Source: GWF2-50-93 sp041666985 (lineage in GTDB: Bacteria > Verrucomicrobiota > Lentisphaeria > Victivallales > GWF2-50-93). Taken from it: 6,873 nucleotides of DNA. The position numbers were made by a program, and so were the translations under genes. The notes beneath the pieces were generated by a model. It saw only the letters and a list, made by a program, of their open reading frames with translations, was not told where the DNA came from and made no database searches. Positions 1-5,838 of the stretch are shown here, piece after piece; the first letter of the stretch is position 1, and each line of letters opens with the position of its first letter. Where the stretch lies: NCBI GenBank assembly GCA_041666985.1, contig JBAYFV010000205.1, positions 1 to 6,873 on the forward strand, read 5' to 3'.

Positions 1-49
1 GCGTTAAGCTGGGTGTTCTTGAACTCAATAAAACTCTTATTTTGAAATA

Positions 50-72
50 GTAGCTCGCGGCTTCAGCCCGAG
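50..72 (+). repeat. REP-like GTAG hairpin, forward unit of left pair
   Basis: GTAG (50-53) is followed directly by an imperfect palindrome. CTCG (54-57) pairs with CGAG (69-72) and GGC (59-61) with GCC (66-68), around a TTCA loop, with one bulged C at 58. A GTAG head followed at once by a hairpin is the published hallmark of REP elements mobilised by RAYT (REP-associated tyrosine) transposases. The same layout recurs at 5641-5771. Family membership is inferred from architecture, since the stem sequence differs from the other units. Confidence 0.55.
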
Positions 73-87
73 AGAATCTAGGATTTT

Positions 88-110
88 CGCGGTCTAAAGA
101 ACCGCGTTAC
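88..110 (-). repeat. REP-like hairpin, reverse unit of left pair
   Basis: Read on the minus strand this is GTAA followed by a palindrome. On the plus strand CGCGGT (88-93) pairs with ACCGCG (101-106) around a 7-base loop, and TTAC (107-110) is the complement of the GTAA head, a one-base variant of GTAG. It faces the forward unit at 50, and the pair spans 61 bases. The convergent pair at 5706-5771 spans 66 bases. This resembles the paired REP arrangement called BIME in enterobacteria. Confidence 0.5.
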
Positions 111-285
111 TTATAACGCTTACGAAGAGTAAAGAAGAATATAGCCGTGCTTACCGTGAATTTCATCACATGTATCTCATGTTTAATATCTTAAGCGCTA
201 ACGACACCGGCCAGACGTGAGAGATTCAACTGTATATTATCTGCGTATCCCTCCGTTAAATTTTAATTGTTTTCATTTTCTCCGC

Positions 286-313
286 TTGACAATATCCGCA
301 CGATGATTACTTT
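286..313 (+). promoter_or_regulatory. Candidate sigma-70 type promoter
   Basis: A perfect TTGACA at 286-291 is followed after 16 bases by TACTTT at 308-313, which is only a weak match to the -10 consensus. Transcription would start near base 320 and give a leader of about 45 bases before the first gene. The -35 match is strong and the position is sensible, but the poor -10 box keeps this tentative. Confidence 0.35.
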
Positions 314-351
314 TCAAACTTCCCATGCACTTCTTTTGACTTCATTAGGTT

Positions 352-357
352 AGGTGG
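352..357 (+). promoter_or_regulatory. Ribosome binding site supporting a TTG start
   Basis: AGGTGG lies six bases before the TTG at 364. An in-frame TAG at 346-348 closes the frame upstream, and no ATG or GTG lies between it and 364. The next in-frame ATG is at 406 and would remove the positively charged leader and part of the membrane helix. Site and topology therefore both favour TTG 364. Confidence 0.65.
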
Positions 358-363
358 TTTGAC

Positions 364-1467
364 TTGAAACTGAATCGGCGGAAACTTCTTTTTATCGGGG
401 CCACAATGCTGGCGCTGTTCATGATCCCCGCCCTGATATTGGCCGTTTCCGGCAAATACCGCCTGCTGATGAAACCGCGCCAGGCTGACGCTTCCAAAAG
501 GAACGCGGCGGCGCTGAATCCTCCCGCTAAACCTGTTACAACTGGAAATAACAGCTCCCGCGTTTCCGGAAGGAATCACCCCGAAGCGGATCTTGAGAGC
601 CTGCTGCAGATGTACACGGTTGACTTTTACCGTTCCCGCATGGAATGTCCGGACAGCCCCGATGAAGCCGTTGCGGTTTCCGGGAATTCCAGGGCCAGAA
701 GGCTTCCGGCAGTTGAAATTCCCGGCTCGATCAGGCTGATCGCAGGCCTCGACGGGGAAAAAGGATATGTTCCGAGGCTTGAAGCGGTAAACGCCCTCGG
801 ATCCGATCTTTCCGCAATGGAAGTCACGGCGCTTCTCTTTTTCCTGCACAAAAAGATCCCCGACGATGTCCTTGAACCCCTGGAGTTCAACGCCGTAAAA
901 AACAATACGGTGACGCTTCTCATGAGGCAGTCGCGCCTTCCCGAAGAACTGGCGCCCCATCTCGTGGCAATGTATTATGACAAGACCCTGGACAACACCT
1001 GGCGCGACTACTGCATCCAGTTCATGGGGCAGTGGTACGGCAGCATCCATGTCCCCTCGGAACAGGCGCATGTAAGGGAAGCCCTTGATGCCGCACTTTC
1101 GGACTCTGACAATATTCCCGCCGCGGCAATCATCGCAATGGGCGGTCTCGCTGGAAACCCCGGTTTCTCCCATGAGAGGATTTCCACTGCGGCATTAAGG
1201 TTATGCACCGACCCCGGGACAGGCGACACCGTCAAGACTGCATCACTCCAGATATGCGCAAAATTGAAAAACCGCGAAATACTGCCTGTTGCAAGGGATA
1301 TTATGAAGACATCGGAAAACGTGCCTTTGAAAATGTCGGCGATAGCCGTTGTCGGCGCAATAGGTGACAGTTCCGACCGGGACACCCTGCGGAGTTTCGT
1401 GAAAAGCGGCGATGTCAGGATGCGGACGGCCTCAAAGGCCGCGTTGAAGAAAATGGGGGTTAACTGA
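364..1467 (+). CDS. Membrane-anchored HEAT-like repeat protein, 367 aa
   Basis: This is probably a scaffold or adaptor with one N-terminal membrane helix and an exported helical body; no enzyme motif is visible. A basic leader (KLNRRK, residues 2-7) precedes a hydrophobic helix at about residues 8-28. It is not followed by a clear signal peptidase site, so an uncleaved anchor with the C-terminus outside is likely. Residues 30-75 form a polar Pro/Ser/Asn-rich linker. From about 130 onward the protein is a series of amphipathic helix pairs. The last two units (about 289-319 and 321-366) look most HEAT-like: a helix rich in alanine, a Gly-Asp turn, then a second helix. A distinctive WRDYC at 213-217 sits mid-domain. 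The TTG start is chosen from the ribosome binding site and the upstream stop. Two stops in a row (TGATGA) end the gene. The next gene begins 67 bases later in the same orientation, so the two may share a transcript. HEAT-like folding is inferred from the pattern; the function is unknown. Confidence 0.85.
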   Translation: MKLNRRKLLFIGATMLALFMIPALILAVSGKYRLLMKPRQADASKRNAAALNPPAKPVTTGNNSSRVSGRNHPEADLESLLQMYTVDFYRSRMECPDSPDEAVAVSGNSRARRLPAVEIPGSIRLIAGLDGEKGYVPRLEAVNALGSDLSAMEVTALLFFLHKKIPDDVLEPLEFNAVKNNTVTLLMRQSRLPEELAPHLVAMYYDKTLDNTWRDYCIQFMGQWYGSIHVPSEQAHVREALDAALSDSDNIPAAAIIAMGGLAGNPGFSHERISTAALRLCTDPGTGDTVKTASLQICAKLKNREILPVARDIMKTSENVPLKMSAIAVVGAIGDSSDRDTLRSFVKSGDVRMRTASKAALKKMGVN

Positions 1468-1491
1468 TGAATGGGGGGAAATTAACAAGAA

Positions 1492-1514
1492 AAATTTTCC
1501 GCAACGGAAAATTT
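1492..1514. promoter_or_regulatory. Perfect 10-bp hairpin between genes 1 and 2
   Basis: AAATTTTCCG (1492-1501) pairs perfectly with CGGAAAATTT (1505-1514) around a CAA loop. The stem ends 9 bases before the AAGGAGA ribosome binding site (1524-1530) of the next gene. No T-run follows on the plus strand, so it does not look like a strong intrinsic terminator for gene 1. On the minus strand it is followed by a T-rich run, but no minus-strand gene is evident. An mRNA-processing, stabilising or attenuating role in the leader of gene 2 is possible. The hairpin is seen directly; its role is inferred. Confidence 0.5.
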
Positions 1515-1534
1515 AAATAAGCCAAGGAGAAAAT

Positions 1535-4500
1535 ATGTTGAGAAATAAAATTCTGCCGGTTCTGGCTGTGTTCGGACTGTTGTTTTTTCTGCCGCATCCC
1601 AGCGCGAAAGCCCAGGCCCCGACCGCCCCGGAAAATCCCGATCTTTACCAGGCGACATTTACAAAAGTCATTTTCTCATGGCTGCCGTCCACCGATGACA
1701 CCGGCGTCACGGGATACCGCATATACAGGGATGGAGCGGAAACAGGAACATCCGCCGACACCGAATACACCGATACCGGCCTTCTTCCCGACTCCACATA
1801 TGTTTACACTGTAAAAGCGTTCGACGCCGCCGGCAATCTGTCTCTTCCAAGTCCGGACCTGACTGTCAGGACATTGAAGAATCTGGATGTCGAAAATGCC
1901 GCAGTCGTCCAGCAGATCGTGGATTCCACAGACCCGTTCGGGCTCTCCGCCGAAAACCTGATACTGTCCGTCCAGGACGCATTTACAGCCCTGGGACATG
2001 CCGGCATTGATTTCACCCAGATTGACGTTCCGATACTTTCCGGCTTCATAGACCGCGAACTGGCCGTGATAAACGAAGCCGCACATCCGGCTTCCGATGC
2101 AGAGCGCATTGCCGACCGGCAGGAGCTCGACCAGATCATGCTGGCCAGTTTTCCGGGGCATTCCTTCGCCGAACTGTATCTGCAATGCAAGCTCGTGGAG
2201 CTCGGCGAGGAGCACTGGCAGAAGGGGCATCCGGCCGCCGCCGAAACCCTCTACGAATATTCCCTCAATTTCATGTCCGACCACGAGGTTTCCGTGTTCA
2301 ACACCCTCAACAGGCTCGCAATGTTCAAGCATTCCATTTTCAACACATACGCCACAAGGCTGGAGCTGAACACATCGCTCAGCGGGTACAGGTCACAGCT
2401 CATGAGGTATTTTGATTTCTTCCCGGGTTCAACCTCCGACTTTGCGGAACGGATCCATTATGGCATTGCAGGCAGGTATTTCTGCAATTTCCCGGAACTG
2501 CTCTATTATGACAGTTACGAGCAGTCGGCCTTTGACAGCGCCCTGGGCGCGATACAGGCCGCCAAAGCATTGCAGGACATAAAGAGGAACCAGACGAAAC
2601 TGGCCAGGATCAGCGCCTGGGAGCTCAAGTCCGTAAAAGTCAGTTTCAAGACCCCGGACGGGATCCCCATGTCCGGAATGGTTGACATTGTCAATACAAA
2701 CGGGGCTGATGTCTATCCGAAAACCCCCGCCCCCTCCGACAGCAGGAGGTTCACCCTTGTCAACGGGGAGGTCACGATCCCGGTCTACAGGGGCCACGCC
2801 TACAGCATGACCGCGATCGTCAATGTCCAGGGCGGACCGGCGATCAGATACACTGTTTCAAATGTGAAGCATGAAAACGGGTTCATAGTCACCTGCGACC
2901 ACGGGCAGGCCTCCACGGTCTCTTCGCTTTCAGATCCGAACGCCACCGGAGAAGTCCTCTTCATCTCGGGACAGCCGACCTCCCCCTACAATCTCGCCGC
3001 GGCGAGATACGTTGACACTTTCACGCTTTCATGGGACTGGGTCGCCCCTTCGGAAAACTACAGCCTCAAAAACTTCAAGGTGTTCAGGGGCGGCATTGAA
3101 ATAGGCTCGGTCACCGCGCAGAGCCTTGCAAACATACCCCTTGAATCGGAAAACCATACATATTCCTACACGGCAGTTGCATACGACGTGAACGACATCC
3201 CCTCGGACGAAAGCCTCCCGCTCCAGGTCATTCCGAACTTCACAGGCGAACAAAATGCGTATTTCGCATGGAAGCAGTCCTATTTCGGGAACCAGCCCAT
3301 GTACGACTACGAGGATCCTGACAACGACGGGCTCACCAATTACCAGGAATATGTGTTCGGATCGAATCCAACACTCGCCCCGGCCGCCGATGTGAAAGCC
3401 ACGCTCCAGGGCGTCACCCCCGGCATCTCCGTCAAGTATTATCAGGGCACATGGACCCAGCTTCCGGACTTCACCGCCCTCACCCCGGCATCATCCGAGG
3501 TGCGGTCCTCCCCGTCGTTCACTTCGACCACCGGAAACATCCTGTCCAGCGGGATGTCCGACTTCATGGGCGCCTCGTTCTCCGGATACCTCGACATACC
3601 CTCGTCCGGATTCTACAGGTTCTATCTCACAAGCGACGAAGGTTCGCGCCTCTACATTGACAACCTGCTTTTCATAGACAACGGCGGAAAACATACCTCC
3701 AGGGAATACAACGCCGACATGTACATGAAACAGGGAGTCCACCAGATCAGGCTGGACTATTTCGAATATGAGAGTGCGGCGGTATTGAAGCTCGAATGGG
3801 CCGGCCCGGGATTCGTCCGCAAAAACCTCGACAGCTCAGACCTCTGGATCTGCGCCGCGCCCACCCCCCTGCTTGAGGAGACCATCGCCTGGAACAGGGA
3901 TTCCGACCGCGACAACGTCTGCAACTCCGACGAGATATTGCACGGCACGAACCCCAACAAGGCAGACTCCGACAACGACGGGCTCGGCGATTACGAGGAG
4001 CTGAATATCTACCACACGGATCCGAACCTCGCAGACACCGACGGCGACGGCATGAGCGACTACGAGGAGGCAAAGGTCACCTTCACTGATCCTTTCTCCG
4101 CCGATTTCAACGGCACATGCACCTCGGTTCTGACCGCCAGCGGCAGCCAGGGCGTCGCCGCAGCCGGTGAATGGCTGACGCAGGGAACCGCCATATACGC
4201 CACATCCCGGAACGGAACAGTCGAATACGCGCTCAATGTTCCGGCGGCGGGAGTATACCGCCTCGAAGTCGAAGGCACACGCCACAACTGCGGAACCACC
4301 CAGTCCTCGTTCCTCCTCGAACTCCTCATGGATGGTTCCTCCTGCGGATCGCAGACGCTCACCGCCTCCTACGGCGTGAACGGCAGGGCCTGGTTCTATC
4401 TGCCGAAGCTCCAGTCCGGAATACACAGCGCGAAGATCAGGTGGACGAACGTCGCAAGCAACACGTTCCTGCGGATAAACAAACTCGAACTCCAGTCATT

Positions 4501-5602
4501 GGGAGGACCCGACACCGACAGCAACGGAATCCCCGACTGGATTGACAGCAGGAACGAAGCGCTCACCCTCGTCACCGTTCCGGCATCGAGCAAAACCTCC
4601 CCTCTCTGCATCGAGGGCGCAAACGCCTCAAACATCGAGCAGATTGCCGTCGCAGGATTCTACACCAAGACGGGAGATGAGCCCGTAGAGCCCGCCATAC
4701 GACACAGCGTGGAAAACGGCTGGTATTCCGACGTGACCCTCACTCCGAACGCACCAAGCAACCTCACGATTTCGTTCCAGAACGGACAGCTATCCGTCAA
4801 CAGGACAACAACCTGGCTGCCGGTCAACATCATCACCGGCGACGACATGAACATCCGCCTGAACGACTCGCTGCTCCTGACCGCCGCCCCGGAAGGATCC
4901 GGACAGGGTTCAGTCTCGATCACCGTGGAAGGACAGACCTTCACGACAACATCGGATGCCCCTCTTCCCTATAAGTTCGAAAACACCGGCGACATCCAGA
5001 TTTCCGCCACGTTCACCCCTGACGGCGGCGGCACCGCCGTCACGGACTCGCTCAACGTAAAGGTGGTCTCAGGCTCGTTCAACGGAAATCCTGTCTGCTT
5101 CTTCAACGAGCCGAGACTCTGGGACAATCCCGGCCTCGACGATCTCGCGGTCGTCAAGTACGACAGGAACGTCAACATGTTCGAAAGCGACCTCACCCCC
5201 GGACGCAGACTCGACATCAGGGCGCTCCAGAACGTTCCCGGCTACGTAATCGCAAGGCTCGGCCAGGACGGCCCGATCATGGCGAATGCAAGCGTCAAGA
5301 TCATGAGCACCCTGGCTACATATTCCTATCTGGATGTCGTCGAATCATATGCCGACGGCAGTATCATGGTCGAAAGCCAAATCTGCCTCAGCACCGTCCC
5401 TCCTGATTTCAGGGTCCACCTGAGAATATTCGTAGGAGGAGTGACATTCGACGACGGCACAATCGAACGCTGGGTCACTGCTGCTGATTTCGATGAATAC
5501 GGAGTTTACAAGTACCGCATGCACAGGGCGCCGGGCGCGTACACCGGCAACTGCCATTCGATACAGTTCTATCAGGGCAACGCACTGATGAAGACATATT
5601 GA
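1535..5602 (+). CDS. Secreted FN3 / PA14 / calcium-motif multidomain protein, 1355 aa
   Basis: This is a large exported protein, probably extracellular or outer-surface, built from binding modules rather than an enzyme. A signal peptide (hydrophobic 6-20, cleavage near A26 or A28) leads to a textbook FN3 module at about 28-114 (W49, GYRIYRDG at 60-67). Residues 115-365 are mostly helical and match nothing I recognise, apart from a TPR-like stretch near 231-245. Residues 368-456 look like a beta-sandwich of the carboxypeptidase-regulatory type. A second FN3 spans about 478-566. A calcium loop DPDNDGLTNYQEY begins at 594. PA14 spans about 620-766, with its hallmarks at 693-711 (SDEGSRLYIDN) and 739-759. 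Three thrombospondin-3-like loops lie at 789-853 (for example DTDGDGMSDYEE). A jelly-roll, possibly carbohydrate-binding, region covers 862-991, followed by one more loop (DTDSNGIPDWID, 993-1004). Residues 1005-1355 are beta-rich, partly Ig-like near 1110-1185, and otherwise unclassified. PA14 modules are known from glycosidases and adhesins and often bind glycans. ATG 1535 is supported by AAGGAGA at 1524-1530. The neighbouring RHS-like gene suggests a shared surface system. Module calls are by motif; the ligand is unknown. Confidence 0.9.
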   Translation: MLRNKILPVLAVFGLLFFLPHPSAKAQAPTAPENPDLYQATFTKVIFSWLPSTDDTGVTGYRIYRDGAETGTSADTEYTDTGLLPDSTYVYTVKAFDAAGNLSLPSPDLTVRTLKNLDVENAAVVQQIVDSTDPFGLSAENLILSVQDAFTALGHAGIDFTQIDVPILSGFIDRELAVINEAAHPASDAERIADRQELDQIMLASFPGHSFAELYLQCKLVELGEEHWQKGHPAAAETLYEYSLNFMSDHEVSVFNTLNRLAMFKHSIFNTYATRLELNTSLSGYRSQLMRYFDFFPGSTSDFAERIHYGIAGRYFCNFPELLYYDSYEQSAFDSALGAIQAAKALQDIKRNQTKLARISAWELKSVKVSFKTPDGIPMSGMVDIVNTNGADVYPKTPAPSDSRRFTLVNGEVTIPVYRGHAYSMTAIVNVQGGPAIRYTVSNVKHENGFIVTCDHGQASTVSSLSDPNATGEVLFISGQPTSPYNLAAARYVDTFTLSWDWVAPSENYSLKNFKVFRGGIEIGSVTAQSLANIPLESENHTYSYTAVAYDVNDIPSDESLPLQVIPNFTGEQNAYFAWKQSYFGNQPMYDYEDPDNDGLTNYQEYVFGSNPTLAPAADVKATLQGVTPGISVKYYQGTWTQLPDFTALTPASSEVRSSPSFTSTTGNILSSGMSDFMGASFSGYLDIPSSGFYRFYLTSDEGSRLYIDNLLFIDNGGKHTSREYNADMYMKQGVHQIRLDYFEYESAAVLKLEWAGPGFVRKNLDSSDLWICAAPTPLLEETIAWNRDSDRDNVCNSDEILHGTNPNKADSDNDGLGDYEELNIYHTDPNLADTDGDGMSDYEEAKVTFTDPFSADFNGTCTSVLTASGSQGVAAAGEWLTQGTAIYATSRNGTVEYALNVPAAGVYRLEVEGTRHNCGTTQSSFLLELLMDGSSCGSQTLTASYGVNGRAWFYLPKLQSGIHSAKIRWTNVASNTFLRINKLELQSLGGPDTDSNGIPDWIDSRNEALTLVTVPASSKTSPLCIEGANASNIEQIAVAGFYTKTGDEPVEPAIRHSVENGWYSDVTLTPNAPSNLTISFQNGQLSVNRTTTWLPVNIITGDDMNIRLNDSLLLTAAPEGSGQGSVSITVEGQTFTTTSDAPLPYKFENTGDIQISATFTPDGGGTAVTDSLNVKVVSGSFNGNPVCFFNEPRLWDNPGLDDLAVVKYDRNVNMFESDLTPGRRLDIRALQNVPGYVIARLGQDGPIMANASVKIMSTLATYSYLDVVESYADGSIMVESQICLSTVPPDFRVHLRIFVGGVTFDDGTIERWVTAADFDEYGVYKYRMHRAPGAYTGNCHSIQFYQGNALMKTY

Positions 5603-5610
5603 TTTTCAAT

Positions 5611-5634
5611 GTAGCATAGGCTCTTGGGATTTTC
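5611..5634 (+). repeat. Decayed REP-like unit
   Basis: TGTAGC at 5610-5615 leads into ATAGGCT, closely matching the head of the unit at 5670 (GTAGCACAGGC against GTAGCATAGGC, one difference). The 3' arm of the palindrome is missing or diverged, so no good hairpin forms. It is read as a degraded copy, starting 8 bases after the stop of the large gene. Confidence 0.35.
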
Positions 5635-5640
5635 TTTAGT

Positions 5641-5664
5641 GTAGCGTTGCCCGTGCCAGACAAG
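5641..5664 (+). repeat. REP-like GTAG hairpin, unit A
   Basis: GTAGC head, then TTGCCCG (5647-5653), loop TGC, and CAGACAA (5657-5663). It matches the unit at 5706 over 26 bases (5640-5665 against 5705-5730) with only two differences. Both are A for G in the 3' arm and each breaks a stem pair, so this copy looks like a decaying version of that unit. Confidence 0.65.
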
Positions 5665-5669
5665 ATAAA

Positions 5670-5693
5670 GTAGCACAGGCATTCCTGCCTGTG
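5670..5693 (+). repeat. REP-like GTAG hairpin, unit B
   Basis: GTAG (5670-5673) is followed by a perfect 8-bp stem: CACAGGCA (5674-5681), loop TTCC, TGCCTGTG (5686-5693). The bases after it, ATTGGTTTT, are mildly T-rich, so it could also help end transcription of the upstream gene. The tract is interrupted and I do not call it a terminator. The stem sequence differs from units A and C while the architecture is the same. Confidence 0.6.
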
Positions 5694-5705
5694 ATTGGTT
5701 TTGAT

Positions 5706-5728
5706 GTAGCGTTGCCCGTGCCGGGCAA
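5706..5728 (+). repeat. REP-like GTAG hairpin, unit C
   Basis: GTAGC head (5706-5710), then a perfect 7-bp stem: TTGCCCG (5712-5718), loop TGC, CGGGCAA (5722-5728). It is a near copy of unit A and forms a convergent pair with the reverse unit at 5749-5771, the pair spanning 66 bases. Confidence 0.7.
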
Positions 5729-5748
5729 GAAGGATTTGGAAAAGAATC

Positions 5749-5771
5749 TTCGCCGACACGGCGAACACTAC
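5749..5771 (-). repeat. REP-like GTAG hairpin, unit D, reverse orientation
   Basis: On the minus strand this reads GTAGTG and then a perfect 7-bp stem, TTCGCCG, loop TGT, CGGCGAA. Aligned with unit C it differs at 6 of 25 bases. Four of these are two paired swaps within the stem (GC to CG on one arm, matched on the other), which keep the hairpin intact. Such compensatory change supports the structure, not only the sequence, being maintained. Confidence 0.65.
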
Positions 5772-5826
5772 ACCGGGAAAAGAATAAGAGAACGGATTAA
5801 GATTTTATAAAATAAATATTAAAAAC

Positions 5827-5831
5827 AAGGA
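5827..5831 (+). promoter_or_regulatory. Ribosome binding site of the RHS-like gene
   Basis: AAGGA lies 4 bases before ATG 5836 and 7 bases before ATG 5839. The second spacing is the more usual, so translation is placed at 5839; starting at 5836 would add only one methionine. An AT-rich stretch with TATAAA at 5806-5811 lies just upstream and could be a -10 box, but no -35 partner is visible at the expected distance. Confidence 0.5.
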
Positions 5832-5838
5832 ATACATG

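Larger units (their letters stand above)
1..363. other. Intergenic region upstream of the HEAT-like gene
   Basis: There is no convincing gene here. Frame 3 is open from base 3 to a TAG at 48-50 and could be the last 15 codons of an upstream gene. The opposite strand is equally open over the same bases, so this is undecided. Bases 50-110 hold two convergent hairpin repeats, listed separately. Bases 104-119 can also fold, with GCGTTA pairing to TAACGC. Bases 121-280 are AT-rich and I see no feature in them. A candidate promoter and the ribosome binding site of the first gene occupy the right end. The octamer TTTGACTT occurs at 335-342 and again at 358-365, the second copy overlapping the start codon; its meaning is unknown. 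Confidence 0.6.

Noticed and set aside
307..1173. Long 288-codon open frame on the minus strand opposite gene 1
   Set aside because: It lies antiparallel to a gene with a membrane helix, ribosome binding site and plausible fold. Its product is a Cys/His/Arg/Gly-rich mix with no domain pattern, and such frames arise from codon bias.
1676..2332. 218-codon minus-strand frame opposite the first FN3 and helical region
   Set aside because: No recognisable domain, and it is fully covered by the well-supported plus-strand gene.
3836..4426. 196-codon minus-strand frame with repeated Val-Gly stretches
   Set aside because: It is the complement of the calcium-loop codons (GAC, GAG, GGC), and its repetitiveness simply mirrors the DxDxDG motifs of the real protein.
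5674..5709. Intrinsic terminator for the large gene
   Set aside because: The 8-bp stem is good but the following tract (ATTGGTTTT) is interrupted by G residues, and the hairpin fits the repeat family better.
5640..5771. Short CRISPR array
   Set aside because: Only two units are near-identical, the others have different stems and one is inverted. Spacing is irregular, there are no unique spacers of constant length, and no cas gene is visible.
5806..5811. Promoter for the RHS-like gene (TATAAA)
   Set aside because: The -10 match is good but nothing like TTGACA lies 15-19 bases upstream, and AT-rich gaps yield such hexamers by chance. It is kept only as a remark.
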